Below, piece by piece: positions 19,404 to 27,866 of a stretch of 64,000 nt of DNA. Both the position numbers and the translations under genes were made by a program. The DNA is from Clostridia bacterium. Lineage in GTDB: Bacteria; Bacillota; Clostridia; TANB77; CAG-465. Numbering within the stretch: position 1 is the first letter of the stretch; each line of letters starts with the position of its first letter. Location of the stretch: the NCBI GenBank assembly GCA_017534305.1, contig JAFWCU010000010.1, positions 62,001-126,000 of the forward strand, read 5' to 3'. Under the pieces are notes generated by a model. It did not search any database. It worked only from the letters and a program-made list of their open reading frames with translations, and was not told the origin of the DNA.

Positions 19404-19693
19404 ATTTTAAAATTTGAAAAAATTTAATAAAAATGTAACATAAATTTTTGACACTTTATCCCACCCAAAAATATAAGTAAAAATTATAGAAAAATAAATA
19501 TGCAAATTAACAAACTATTAACATGAAAATGGCTTAATTACTAGATTTTAAGAAATAATTCGAAATATTTTTTAGAATAAATAAAAAACAAATATTAAAA
19601 TCTTAATTAGAAGAAAGACTAATTAAGTAAACTATTACGCTAATAAATTATACTTCTTTTGCTATTTTTTTCTTAATTTTAAAAATATTTCTA
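19404..19693. other. Long AT-rich intergenic region before the division cluster
   Basis: About 290 bases without a convincing gene. TTGACA (19448-19453) with TATAAG (19472-19477, 18-bp spacer) could be a promoter. A perfect 9-bp inverted repeat CTTAATTAG / CTAATTAAG (19602-19610, 19619-19627) has no T tract and may be an operator or RNA hairpin. No terminator for the desulfurase gene is evident. Confidence 0.5.
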
Positions 19694-19720
19694 TTGATTT
19701 TTCCTTTTTTATAATATAAA
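19694..19720 (+). promoter_or_regulatory. Probable promoter of the mraZ operon
   Basis: TTGATT (19694-19699) and TATAAA (19715-19720) with a 15-bp spacer; an overlapping TATAAT is at 19710-19715. Placement immediately before the MraZ boxes supports it. Confidence 0.5.
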
Positions 19721-19731
19721 ATAAGAGTGAA

Positions 19732-19755
19732 GTGGTAAACAGTGGTAAACTGTGG
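19732..19755 (+). promoter_or_regulatory. MraZ operator: three GTGG boxes at 10-bp intervals
   Basis: GTGG occurs at 19732, 19742 and 19752, exactly one helical turn apart. MraZ proteins bind tandem TGGG/GTGG-type boxes spaced 10 bp upstream of their own gene, so this is a textbook autoregulatory site. The third box runs into the ribosome binding site of mraZ (GTGGAGGGAAGG). Confidence 0.85.
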
Positions 19756-19771
19756 AGGGAAGGTGAATCAA

Positions 19772-20203
19772 ATGTTACTTGGTGAGTACAGACACAATGT
19801 AGATGTAAAAGGTAGAGTAAGTGTTCCATCAAAGTTTAGAGATGACTTAGGTCAAAGCTTTGTAGTAACTAAAGGACTAGATAACTGTCTATTTATGTAC
19901 TCAAAAGCTGAGTGGGAAACATTTGAGGAAAAATTAAAACAACTACCTTTAACAAACGCAGATGCTAGAACATTTATTAGATTCTTTTTTGCTGGTGCTA
20001 CAGAAGTTGAAGTAGACAAACAAGGAAGAATTAATATACCACAAGTATTAAGAGACTATGCTGGAATCAAAAAAGATGTTGTTATTGCAGGTGTTGCAAC
20101 AAGAGCAGAAATTTGGGATAGCGAGGCTTGGGATAAATACACATCAAGTGAAGCTCTTAATGTATCAAATATTGCGTCTCAAATGTCTAATTTAGGCATT
20201 TAA
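19772..20203 (+). CDS. mraZ: Transcriptional regulator MraZ
   Basis: Cytosolic DNA-binding ring protein with two AbrB-like halves, controlling the dcw cluster. The 143-residue product begins with the canonical MLLGEY and contains DVKGRVSVPSKFR (first half) and VDKQGRINIPQVLR (second half), the two DxxGR DNA-contact signatures. I choose ATG 19772, with GGAGGGAAGG upstream, over the in-frame GTG at 19742, which lies inside the operator. First gene of the division cluster; likely represses its own operon through the boxes at 19732-19755. Confidence 0.97.
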   Translation: MLLGEYRHNVDVKGRVSVPSKFRDDLGQSFVVTKGLDNCLFMYSKAEWETFEEKLKQLPLTNADARTFIRFFFAGATEVEVDKQGRINIPQVLRDYAGIKKDVVIAGVATRAEIWDSEAWDKYTSSEALNVSNIASQMSNLGI

Positions 20204-20217
20204 GATATATGAAGACT

Positions 20218-20372
20218 AAGGATAAAATAAACCAATAAACAAAAGATAAAATCTCAGCTTATATTTACTGAGACAAAAAAACAATAAACAAAAGATAAAA
20301 ATAAAAAGAATAAACAAAAGATTAAATTTAATTAAATTATACAAAGGATAAACTATTTAATAAACAAAAGAT
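20218..20372 (+). repeat. Short direct-repeat array in the mraZ-rsmH gap
   Basis: Four exact copies of AATAAACAAAAGAT start at 20234, 20283, 20309 and 20359 (offsets 49, 26 and 50). The first and last copies are each preceded 15-16 bases earlier by AAGGATAAA (20218, 20344). A TCTCAG/CTGAGA hairpin (20252-20257 with 20268-20273) lies between copies 1 and 2. The array occupies most of the 208-base gap; its role is unknown. Confidence 0.85.
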
Positions 20373-20411
20373 TTTTTAAATTATTTAAACACAGATTTAG
20401 ACGAGGTAAAA

Positions 20412-21350
20412 ATGGAATTTAAACACAAATCAGTATTATTAGATGAATGTATTGAAAATCTCAAAATACGTAAAGATTGTGTATATGTAGACGGCACTCT
20501 TGGTGGTGGCGGTCATTCTTATCACATTCTTAAAGCATTGAACGGAACAGGAATGCTTATTGGTATAGATAGAGATACAGATGCACTTCAAGCTGCATCA
20601 GAGAAGTTAAAAGAATTTTCAAACTTCAAAACAGTCCATGATAATCATGCAAATATTAAAAATATTCTAGAAAGCTTAGGATTATCTGGAGTAGATGGAA
20701 TTCTACTAGATTTAGGAGTTTCATCTTATCAATTAGATGAAGCAGATAGAGGCTTCAGCTATATGCATGATGCAAAATTAGATATGAGAATGAATCGTGA
20801 AGATGAAATCTCAGCATATGAAGTTGTAAATAACTATTCAGAGGAAAAGTTATTTAGAATTTTTGTGGACTATGGAGAAGAAAAATTTTCTAGAAGTATT
20901 GCAAGAAAAATATGTCAAAAAAGAGAGTCAAAGCCAATTGAAACAACTTTTGAGCTTGTAGACATTATTAAATCAGCAATGCCTTCTAAAGCATTAAATG
21001 AGAAACAACATCCTGCTAAACGTGTTTTCCAAGCTATAAGAATCGAAGTAAACCAAGAGCTTGAAAAACTAAAACAAGCAGTTGAAGATAGCATTTTATC
21101 TTTAAATGATGGAGGAAGACTATGTATTATTACATTCCATTCATTAGAAGATAAAATTGTTAAGCATGCCTATGAGGAAATGGAAGGAAGATGTACATGC
21201 CCTCCAAACTTTCCTGTATGTGTGTGCGGATATAAATCATACGGAAAAATAATTAATAAAAAACCTATAACATCAAGTGATGAGGAGTTGAAAGAAAACC
21301 CAAGAGCTAGAAGTGCGAAACTTCGTGTTTTTGAAAGAATTGTAAAATAA
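20412..21350 (+). CDS. rsmH: 16S rRNA (cytosine-1402-N4)-methyltransferase
   Basis: SAM-dependent methyltransferase (formerly MraW) modifying C1402 of 16S rRNA in the P site. The 312 residues contain VDGTLGGGGHS (SAM-binding loop), LLDLGVSS and the ITFHSLEDKIVK block characteristic of RsmH. SD ACGAGG precedes ATG 20412. It follows mraZ after the repeat-filled gap, in the conserved mraZ-rsmH-ftsL order. Confidence 0.98.
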   Translation: MEFKHKSVLLDECIENLKIRKDCVYVDGTLGGGGHSYHILKALNGTGMLIGIDRDTDALQAASEKLKEFSNFKTVHDNHANIKNILESLGLSGVDGILLDLGVSSYQLDEADRGFSYMHDAKLDMRMNREDEISAYEVVNNYSEEKLFRIFVDYGEEKFSRSIARKICQKRESKPIETTFELVDIIKSAMPSKALNEKQHPAKRVFQAIRIEVNQELEKLKQAVEDSILSLNDGGRLCIITFHSLEDKIVKHAYEEMEGRCTCPPNFPVCVCGYKSYGKIINKKPITSSDEELKENPRARSAKLRVFERIVK

Positions 21351-21419
21351 TAATAATTGTAGTTTTTGACGTAGTAAAAATAGTAGTAATATAGCCATAA
21401 GAGGGAGGTGAAAGTATAG

Positions 21420-21917
21420 ATGCCAGCCAGAAAAGTTAGTAATTCATATTATGACGGTTCTGCTGCAAGAAAAATATTACCACAAGAAGAAAAAAAGACT
21501 CAAAGAAAAAGAAAAGTAAATTCTGCAGCAAAAAGAAAAAATGCTCTTAAGAGACAACAAGAGCAAAAAAGAAAAAATGCTCAAATGGTTGCATTTATAC
21601 TTAGCGGATTTATTATGGCCATAACTATAACTATTAGATTCAGCTTAATTAATGAAAAGAATCTACAAGTTCAAAAGCTAGTTGGTGACTTGCAAACTAT
21701 ATCAAGTCAAGTAGCAACAAGTCAAATTGAAGTAGATCAAAACACAGATTTAAATACTATCGAAGCTTATGCAAAGCAACAATTAGGAATGCAAAAAGCA
21801 GATAGCAGCCAAACTGTATATATAGATACATCTGAATCAATAAACAAAGTACAAGTAAATCAAGAAACTACTTTTTGGGATAAAATAATTAGTTATATTA
21901 AAGGAATATTTTTATAA
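21420..21917 (+). CDS. ftsL: Cell division protein FtsL-like
   Basis: A 165-residue single-pass protein in the ftsL position. A Lys/Arg/Gln-rich cytoplasmic region (about 1-56) is followed by one membrane segment (about 57-77) and an extracytoplasmic heptad-rich helix (about 80-115), ending with a polar tail and a hydrophobic C-terminus. FtsL forms a trimer with DivIB and DivIC to activate septal synthases. Identity rests on topology and gene order, since FtsL sequences diverge fast. SD GGGAGGTG precedes ATG 21420. The cytoplasmic part is long for FtsL. Confidence 0.8.
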   Translation: MPARKVSNSYYDGSAARKILPQEEKKTQRKRKVNSAAKRKNALKRQQEQKRKNAQMVAFILSGFIMAITITIRFSLINEKNLQVQKLVGDLQTISSQVATSQIEVDQNTDLNTIEAYAKQQLGMQKADSSQTVYIDTSESINKVQVNQETTFWDKIISYIKGIFL

Positions 21918-21926
21918 AATTTATGA

Positions 21927-21988
21927 ATAACCAAGGCAAATTTTAAGTATTATGTAGTAGGACTTGAATTGTCTTGGTTATATTTTTT
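21927..21988 (+). terminator. Terminator-like hairpin between ftsL and spoVD
   Basis: A 13-bp stem (21927-21939 with 21969-21981, one G-T pair) encloses a 29-base loop with its own AAGT/ACTT pairing and is followed by six T residues at 21983-21988. It sits inside the cluster, just before the spoVD ribosome site, and could attenuate transcription. Confidence 0.6.
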
Positions 21989-22008
21989 AAATAAAGGAGG
22001 TGAGTTTT

Positions 22009-24189
22009 GTGCCGTTTGTTTCAGTTAATACTAGAAGAAGAACATTAGTAATGCTAATAGTATGTATGCTTGCAGTAGCAGTATTAATAGCAAGATTAGT
22101 ATATATACAAATAATTAAAGCAGATTACTATTCACAAAGAGCATATACACAACAAACTAGAAGTAAACAAGTTGAAGCAAAACGTGGAACAATTTATGAT
22201 ACAACAGGCGAAAGAATACTTGCTCAAAGTATCTCTACAAATGTAATAAATGCAGTTCCAAACAATATACCTCAAGAAAAAAGAGATGAAGTTGCAACAA
22301 AACTTGCTGAAATTTTAGAAGATAACAAAGACGAAATACTTGCTAAACTTAACAAAAATGTAGCAAGTATAGTAATAGCATCAAAAGTAAATCAAGAAAA
22401 ATCTAGTAAAGTATTAAAATATATAAGTGAATCTAAAATAGACGGAATAAGTGTAGATGAAGAAATGACTAGGGTTTATCCTTATGGAACTATGCTTTCA
22501 CATGTAATAGGATTTGTTGGAAAAGATAGTCAAGGATTAGCCGGAGTTGAAGCATATTATGATGAAGAACTAGCTGGAATACCAGGAAAAATAGTTGCTT
22601 CTTTTGATGTTGGAGGACGTGCAACTCCATACACACAAGAACAATATATAGCTGCAGAAGATGGTAAAGATATAGTTTTAACTATAGATTCATCAATTCA
22701 ATCTATAGCAGAAAAGTATTTAGCAAAAACAATAGTAGAAAACATAGCTGAATATGGTAGCATAGTAATTATGAGACCACAAACTGGTGAAGTTTTAGCT
22801 ATGGCAAACTATCCAACTTTTGATCCAAATGATCCGTTTACACCAAACACTCAAGAATTAAAAGACGCATGGGATTCAATGAGTGCACAAGACAAAAGTG
22901 CAGCATTAAATCAAATGTGGAGAAACAAAGCAATATCAGATACACAAGAGCCAGGTTCTACATTTAAGTTAATTACATCAGTTGCTGCTCTAGAAGAAAA
23001 TATAGTAAATTTAGATGATAAAGTTTTCTATTGTCAAGGTTATGTTCAAGTTGGAAAATGGGAAATCAAATGTTGGAGACATTATAATCCACACGGAGCA
23101 GAATCTCTTCGTGAAGGAATAATGAATTCATGTAACCCCGTATTTATGCAAGTATCAAGTAAAATGGGAATACCAGCATTTGTAAAATATATAAAAGCAT
23201 TTAACTTAGACTCAAGAACAGGAATAGATTTACCAGGTGAAGCAACAGGTATTATGCATGACTCAAATAATATGACAGATGTAGACCTTGCTACTTCATC
23301 ATTTGGTCAAACAATTCAAATAACAACATTACAAACTGCAGTAAACTATTGTGCAGTTGCAAATGGAGGATATTTAGTTCAACCATATATTGTTCGTGAA
23401 ATAAAAAGTGGTGAAGGAAACTATGATGAACAAATAGAATCTAAAGTATTAAAACAAATAATGTCTGAATCTACAGCATCATCTTTAATGAGTGCGTTAG
23501 TAGATACAGTAAACTATGGTACAGCAAAATCTGGTAAAATATCAGATTATCAAATTGCAGGAAAAACAGCTACAGGTGAAAATGGAAGAGGAGATAACAT
23601 GAAATACCTTGCAGGTTATGTAGGTATTGCTCCTGCATCAAATCCTGAAATAGTTGTAATGATGAATGTTTTTGATCCTAAAGGACCACTTGGAAATGGT
23701 GGTTCAACAGTCTGCGGACCGGTAGTAGGTTCAATTATAGATGAAGTCTTAAAATATATGGATGTTCAAACAGATTATACTGTTGAACAAGCGCAAAAAA
23801 ATGTAATAGTAATACCAAATGTTGTTGGCATGACTTTTGCTCAAGCAAGAGATACATTAGGAGCTTCTGGATTTAGTATTAGTCCATCAGCAGATTTTGC
23901 AGACGATACTGTAATAACAAATCAAGTACCAAAATCTGGAGCAGCATTAGAGGCTGGTTCTATAGTAGCTGTATACAAAGAAGGCGATGAAGTTCAAAAA
24001 GTTGAAGTCCCAGACGTAAGAAGTTATGGATATATAGATGCAAAAGACATATTCAACGCTGCAGGACTTAATGTAAGAATTGAAGGAACAGGTTATGTTT
24101 TAACACAAGATGTAACACCTTTCGAACAAATAGATAAAGGTTCAATTGTAACCTTAAAATGTGTAGATGATATTAACGAATTACCATAG
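22009..24189 (+). CDS. spoVD: Class B penicillin-binding protein, SpoVD/PBP2B type, with two PASTA domains
   Basis: Peptidoglycan DD-transpeptidase for septum or spore cortex. The 726-residue protein has an N-terminal membrane anchor (about 14-35), a PBP dimerisation domain, and the transpeptidase motifs STFK (S317, K320), SCN (374-376) and KTA (519-521, the KTG-box equivalent). Two C-terminal PASTA domains follow, IPNVVGMTFAQARDTL and VPDVRSYGYIDAKDIF. PASTA plus dcw location fits SpoVD in spore-formers, but PBP2B (PbpB) has the same architecture. I use GTG 22009 with AAAGGAGG eight bases upstream; the GTG at 22000 lies inside that site. Confidence 0.9.
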   Translation: MPFVSVNTRRRTLVMLIVCMLAVAVLIARLVYIQIIKADYYSQRAYTQQTRSKQVEAKRGTIYDTTGERILAQSISTNVINAVPNNIPQEKRDEVATKLAEILEDNKDEILAKLNKNVASIVIASKVNQEKSSKVLKYISESKIDGISVDEEMTRVYPYGTMLSHVIGFVGKDSQGLAGVEAYYDEELAGIPGKIVASFDVGGRATPYTQEQYIAAEDGKDIVLTIDSSIQSIAEKYLAKTIVENIAEYGSIVIMRPQTGEVLAMANYPTFDPNDPFTPNTQELKDAWDSMSAQDKSAALNQMWRNKAISDTQEPGSTFKLITSVAALEENIVNLDDKVFYCQGYVQVGKWEIKCWRHYNPHGAESLREGIMNSCNPVFMQVSSKMGIPAFVKYIKAFNLDSRTGIDLPGEATGIMHDSNNMTDVDLATSSFGQTIQITTLQTAVNYCAVANGGYLVQPYIVREIKSGEGNYDEQIESKVLKQIMSESTASSLMSALVDTVNYGTAKSGKISDYQIAGKTATGENGRGDNMKYLAGYVGIAPASNPEIVVMMNVFDPKGPLGNGGSTVCGPVVGSIIDEVLKYMDVQTDYTVEQAQKNVIVIPNVVGMTFAQARDTLGASGFSISPSADFADDTVITNQVPKSGAALEAGSIVAVYKEGDEVQKVEVPDVRSYGYIDAKDIFNAAGLNVRIEGTGYVLTQDVTPFEQIDKGSIVTLKCVDDINELP

Positions 24190-24198
24190 CGTTTTTCG

Positions 24199-24227
24199 TT
24201 GAAATATATAGCTTTTTATGATATAAT
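24199..24227 (+). promoter_or_regulatory. Internal promoter of the division cluster (murE unit)
   Basis: TTGAAA (24199-24204), 17-bp spacer, extended TGA-TATAAT with -10 at 24222-24227. It divides the cluster into mraZ-to-spoVD and murE-to-sbp units. Confidence 0.75.
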
Positions 24228-24251
24228 AATTTACCAGAATGGAGGCTTATT

Positions 24252-25715
24252 ATGCTTTTACAATATTTATTAGAAGATTTAACAAATGTTGAAATTAGTG
24301 GTGATACTAACCAAGAAATTAACAAGATAGAATATGACTCTAAAAAAATAGAAAAAGGTGATGTATTTGTTGCAATAAACGGATACAATGAAGATGGAAA
24401 AGAGTACATAGATGATGCAATAAAAAGAGGAGCTATTGCAATAGTCTATGATGGAGAAACAGAAAAAAGAGATAATGTAACATATATAAAAGTAGAAGAT
24501 GCAAGAATTGCTTTAGCACAAATGGCAGCACAATACTATGGTCATCCTGCTCGTAAGCTAAAAATCATAGGTGTAACAGGAACTAAAGGAAAAACTACTA
24601 CAACTTATATGATTAGAGATATAATGCTTGCTTCAGGAAAGAAAATAGGAATGATAGGAACAGTTTGCAATACATATGCAGATGTTAAAGAAGAAGCAAT
24701 AAGAACATCTCCAGAATCTTTAGACCTTCAAGCATTACTTGCAAGAATGGTTGAAAAAGAGATGGAATATGTTGTAATGGAAGTATCTTCTCATGCACTA
24801 GCATTAAACAGAGTATATGGAATCAAGTTTATAGTTGGTGTATTTACAAATCTATCTGAAGAGCATTTAGATTTCCATGAAACAATGGATAATTATTTAA
24901 ATGCAAAAGCAAAACTATTTGAAATGTCAGATTTTGCAATAGTAAATGGTGATGACATCTATGCACCAAGACTATTAAAAATGATACAAGGTAAAAAGGC
25001 AACATATGGATTAGACAATGCAGTAGATTTTACTGCAACAGATGTTAGAGTAAATCCTTCATATGTTGAATTTAAAATGTATGTAAATAAAATGGTAGAA
25101 ACAATTAGAATTAATATACCTGGAAGATATACAGTATATAACGCACTAGCTGCAATTGGTGTAACAAGTTTATTTGGTGCTCAAATGGATGCAATTATAG
25201 GTAGCTTAGGAGCTTTACGAGTTCCAGGAAGAAGTGAAGTTGTAGATATAAATAAGACATTCACTGTAATTGTAGATTATGCACATACACCATCAAGCTT
25301 AGAAGCAGTTATTACATCTGCAAAAAAATATACTAAAGGAAGAATAATAGTAGTATTTGGATGCGGAGGTAATAGAGATAAAGAAAAACGTGCTAAAATG
25401 GGTGAAATTGCGGGTCGTTTAGCAGACTTCACTGTAATTACAACAGATAATCCAAGAGATGAAAAACCTGCAGAAATAATTGCAGATATTGAACTTGGAA
25501 TGAAACAGACAAGAGGACTATACAAAGCAATAGAAAACAGACGCCAAGCTATAAAATTTGCTATGAGAATAGCTTGGAAAAGTGATGTAATTATCATTGC
25601 TGGTAAAGGTCATGAAAAATATCAAGAAATTGAAGATGGAAAAAGATTATTCTTTGACGATAAAGAAATAGTTAAAAAAATAGCAGAGGAAATGCCAGAT
25701 AAGAATATACAATAA
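24252..25715 (+). CDS. murE: UDP-MurNAc-tripeptide synthetase (meso-DAP-adding)
   Basis: ATP-dependent Mur ligase adding the third residue to UDP-MurNAc-L-Ala-D-Glu in the cytosol. It has 487 residues with the three Mur ligase domains. The P-loop GVTGTKGKTTT lies near residue 115. The motif DNPRDE, diagnostic of meso-diaminopimelate enzymes (Lys-adding enzymes differ here), is followed by GKGHEKYQ. So the peptidoglycan probably contains mDAP. SD GGAGGC precedes ATG 24252. Notably murF does not follow; mraY comes next after 15 bases. Confidence 0.97.
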   Translation: MLLQYLLEDLTNVEISGDTNQEINKIEYDSKKIEKGDVFVAINGYNEDGKEYIDDAIKRGAIAIVYDGETEKRDNVTYIKVEDARIALAQMAAQYYGHPARKLKIIGVTGTKGKTTTTYMIRDIMLASGKKIGMIGTVCNTYADVKEEAIRTSPESLDLQALLARMVEKEMEYVVMEVSSHALALNRVYGIKFIVGVFTNLSEEHLDFHETMDNYLNAKAKLFEMSDFAIVNGDDIYAPRLLKMIQGKKATYGLDNAVDFTATDVRVNPSYVEFKMYVNKMVETIRINIPGRYTVYNALAAIGVTSLFGAQMDAIIGSLGALRVPGRSEVVDINKTFTVIVDYAHTPSSLEAVITSAKKYTKGRIIVVFGCGGNRDKEKRAKMGEIAGRLADFTVITTDNPRDEKPAEIIADIELGMKQTRGLYKAIENRRQAIKFAMRIAWKSDVIIIAGKGHEKYQEIEDGKRLFFDDKEIVKKIAEEMPDKNIQ

Positions 25716-25730
25716 ACGGGGAGATAAAAA

Positions 25731-26687
25731 ATGAATATACAAACCACATTATTATTTGTGTCATTTGTAGCAACAGTAATATTAGGACTTATTGTTGTTC
25801 CAATACTTAAAAAGAAAAAAATAGGTCAAGTAGTTAGAGAAGAAGGACCTAAATCACATTTACAAAAAAATGGAACTCCAATTATGGGTGGAGTTGTAAT
25901 GCTAGTAGTAATTAATGCTATACTTGCATTCTTTGTTAAAGACAATCCAATACTTGTACTACCAATGGTTGCAACTTTAGGATTTGGACTTATAGGATTT
26001 TTAGATGATTTCAAGAAACTATATTTACAAGATCCAGAAGGAATGTCACCAAAGGCTAAAATGCTTGGACTATTTGTAGTTACAATAGCACTTTTAGTAC
26101 TATATTTAGTAGTATTCAAATTAGGTACAACAACAATAATACCATTAATAAACCAACCAATAACTCTAGCATTACCAGTGTTTATACTATTTATTGCATT
26201 CATTCTTTTGGGAACTACAAATGCAGTAAATCTTACAGATGGTCTAGATGGTTTAGCAACAGGAGTAGTAGCAATTATAATGACATTCTTTACACTAGTT
26301 GCACTAAAACAACAAAATTATGAGATGGTTGTATTTGCATCAACAGTTGCAGGCTCTTGCCTAGGATTCTTAATATTTAATATGCATCCTGCAAAAGTAT
26401 TTATGGGAGATACAGGATCTCTAGCACTTGGTGGTGCAGTAGCCATTTGTGCTATTTGTTTAAAAATGCCACTAATACTTGCACTTGTTGCACTAGTATG
26501 TATAGTAGATACAATTTCTGTAATGCTACAAGTTGTATATTTTAAAATATCAAAAGGAAAGAGACTATTTAAAATGGCTCCTTTCCATCATCACTTAGAA
26601 TTAAGTGGATATAAAGAAACAACAGTTGTACTTATATTCTGGTTAATAACATTAATCTGTTGTATAATTGGATATTTTATAGTTTAG
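25731..26687 (+). CDS. mraY: Phospho-MurNAc-pentapeptide translocase
   Basis: Integral membrane enzyme making lipid I from UDP-MurNAc-pentapeptide and undecaprenyl phosphate. The 318 residues have about ten membrane segments and the catalytic loops GFLDDF and NLTDGLDGLA, then FMGDTGSLALGG and the HHHLE motif in the last cytoplasmic loop (APFHHHLELSG). SD GGGGAG precedes ATG 25731. It is directly followed by ftsW after 35 bases; the usual murD is absent. Confidence 0.98.
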   Translation: MNIQTTLLFVSFVATVILGLIVVPILKKKKIGQVVREEGPKSHLQKNGTPIMGGVVMLVVINAILAFFVKDNPILVLPMVATLGFGLIGFLDDFKKLYLQDPEGMSPKAKMLGLFVVTIALLVLYLVVFKLGTTTIIPLINQPITLALPVFILFIAFILLGTTNAVNLTDGLDGLATGVVAIIMTFFTLVALKQQNYEMVVFASTVAGSCLGFLIFNMHPAKVFMGDTGSLALGGAVAICAICLKMPLILALVALVCIVDTISVMLQVVYFKISKGKRLFKMAPFHHHLELSGYKETTVVLIFWLITLICCIIGYFIV

Positions 26688-26722
26688 TAAAAAAATTAAA
26701 TTTAAATATATAGAGGTTATGA

Positions 26723-27862
26723 ATGAAAAAAATAGAGGTTAAGAAAGCGGGTCTAGGAAATATGGACTTTGGGATGTTTGCCTTAACTATAGCACTTTTA
26801 TGTATTGGCTTAGTAATGGTGGCATCAGCAAGTTCTTATCATGCACTATACTATTATGGTGATAGTAATTATCTATTTATTAGACAATTAGTATTTGGTG
26901 TAATAGGTACAGTAGCCATGATTATTATTTCTAAAATAGACTATAGAAAATATAAAAGATGGAGTTATATAGGTTTTGCATTTGCAGCATTGTTATTACT
27001 ACTAGTACTAACACCACTAGGTAGAACAGCAAATGGTGCAAAAAGATGGTTAGGATTTGGAATTTTAAGATTCCAACCATCAGAAATAATGAAACCAATG
27101 CTTGTACTTGCAATAGCTACATATTTATCTAGAAATACTAAAAAAATAAAAGATATAAAAGGATATATTGTTCCATTAATTATGCTACTTATAGTTGGTT
27201 TACTTATGTATTTCCAAAAGCATATGAGTGGACTATTAGTTCTTGGAGTTGCAGCACTATCAGTAATATTTACCAGTGGAATAAAGCTCAACTTTAAAAC
27301 TATAATAGCTATTGTATTAATTGTTGCACTAGCAGCAACAGCTTTCATAACCGCAGATAAATTTAGATTACAAAGAATTTTTTCATTCATGAATCCAGAA
27401 CAAGACATACTAGATGGTAACTGGCAACCTGCTCAAAGTTTATACGCAATAGGATCTGGTGGACTATTTGGTATGGGGCTTGGTCAAAGTAGAGAAAAAT
27501 ATTTGTGGCTCCCAGAAGCCCAGAACGACTTCATATTCTCAATTCTTGCAGAGGAATTAGGATTTGTAGGAGCCGTATCAGTAGTATTGTTATTTACTTT
27601 ATTCATATTTAGAGGATATAGAATTGCAATGACTTGTAAAGATTTCTATGGCTCAATGATAGCAGCAGGTATTACAAGTATTTTTGCATTGCAGTTCATA
27701 ATAAATATAGCAGTTGTTACATGTACGATACCTGTAACTGGTATGCCACTTCCATTCTTTAGTTATGGTGGTACATCATTATTTATCAACTTATGTTCAA
27801 TGGGAATCGTACTAAATATTTCTAAAAATTGTAACAAGGTTGCAGATACAAGAGAGGAGTAA
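26723..27862 (+). CDS. ftsW: SEDS peptidoglycan polymerase FtsW/SpoVE
   Basis: Ten-helix SEDS glycosyltransferase (379 residues) that polymerises lipid II with its cognate class B PBP, here probably the SpoVD-like protein. Family blocks seen: KRWLGFGILRFQPSEIMK, PEAQNDFIFSILAEELGF and TGMPLPFFSYGGTS. In spore-formers the dcw copy may be FtsW or sporulation-specific SpoVE; these cannot be separated here. SD AGAGG precedes ATG 26723; an overlapping ATG at 26719 would stop after seven codons. murG starts four bases downstream. Confidence 0.95.
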   Translation: MKKIEVKKAGLGNMDFGMFALTIALLCIGLVMVASASSYHALYYYGDSNYLFIRQLVFGVIGTVAMIIISKIDYRKYKRWSYIGFAFAALLLLLVLTPLGRTANGAKRWLGFGILRFQPSEIMKPMLVLAIATYLSRNTKKIKDIKGYIVPLIMLLIVGLLMYFQKHMSGLLVLGVAALSVIFTSGIKLNFKTIIAIVLIVALAATAFITADKFRLQRIFSFMNPEQDILDGNWQPAQSLYAIGSGGLFGMGLGQSREKYLWLPEAQNDFIFSILAEELGFVGAVSVVLLFTLFIFRGYRIAMTCKDFYGSMIAAGITSIFALQFIINIAVVTCTIPVTGMPLPFFSYGGTSLFINLCSMGIVLNISKNCNKVADTREE

Positions 27863-27866
27863 TACT

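Noticed and set aside
20204..20411. CRISPR-like array
   Set aside because: Repeats are only 14 bases, spacers are unequal and AT-rich, and no cas gene is present in the window.
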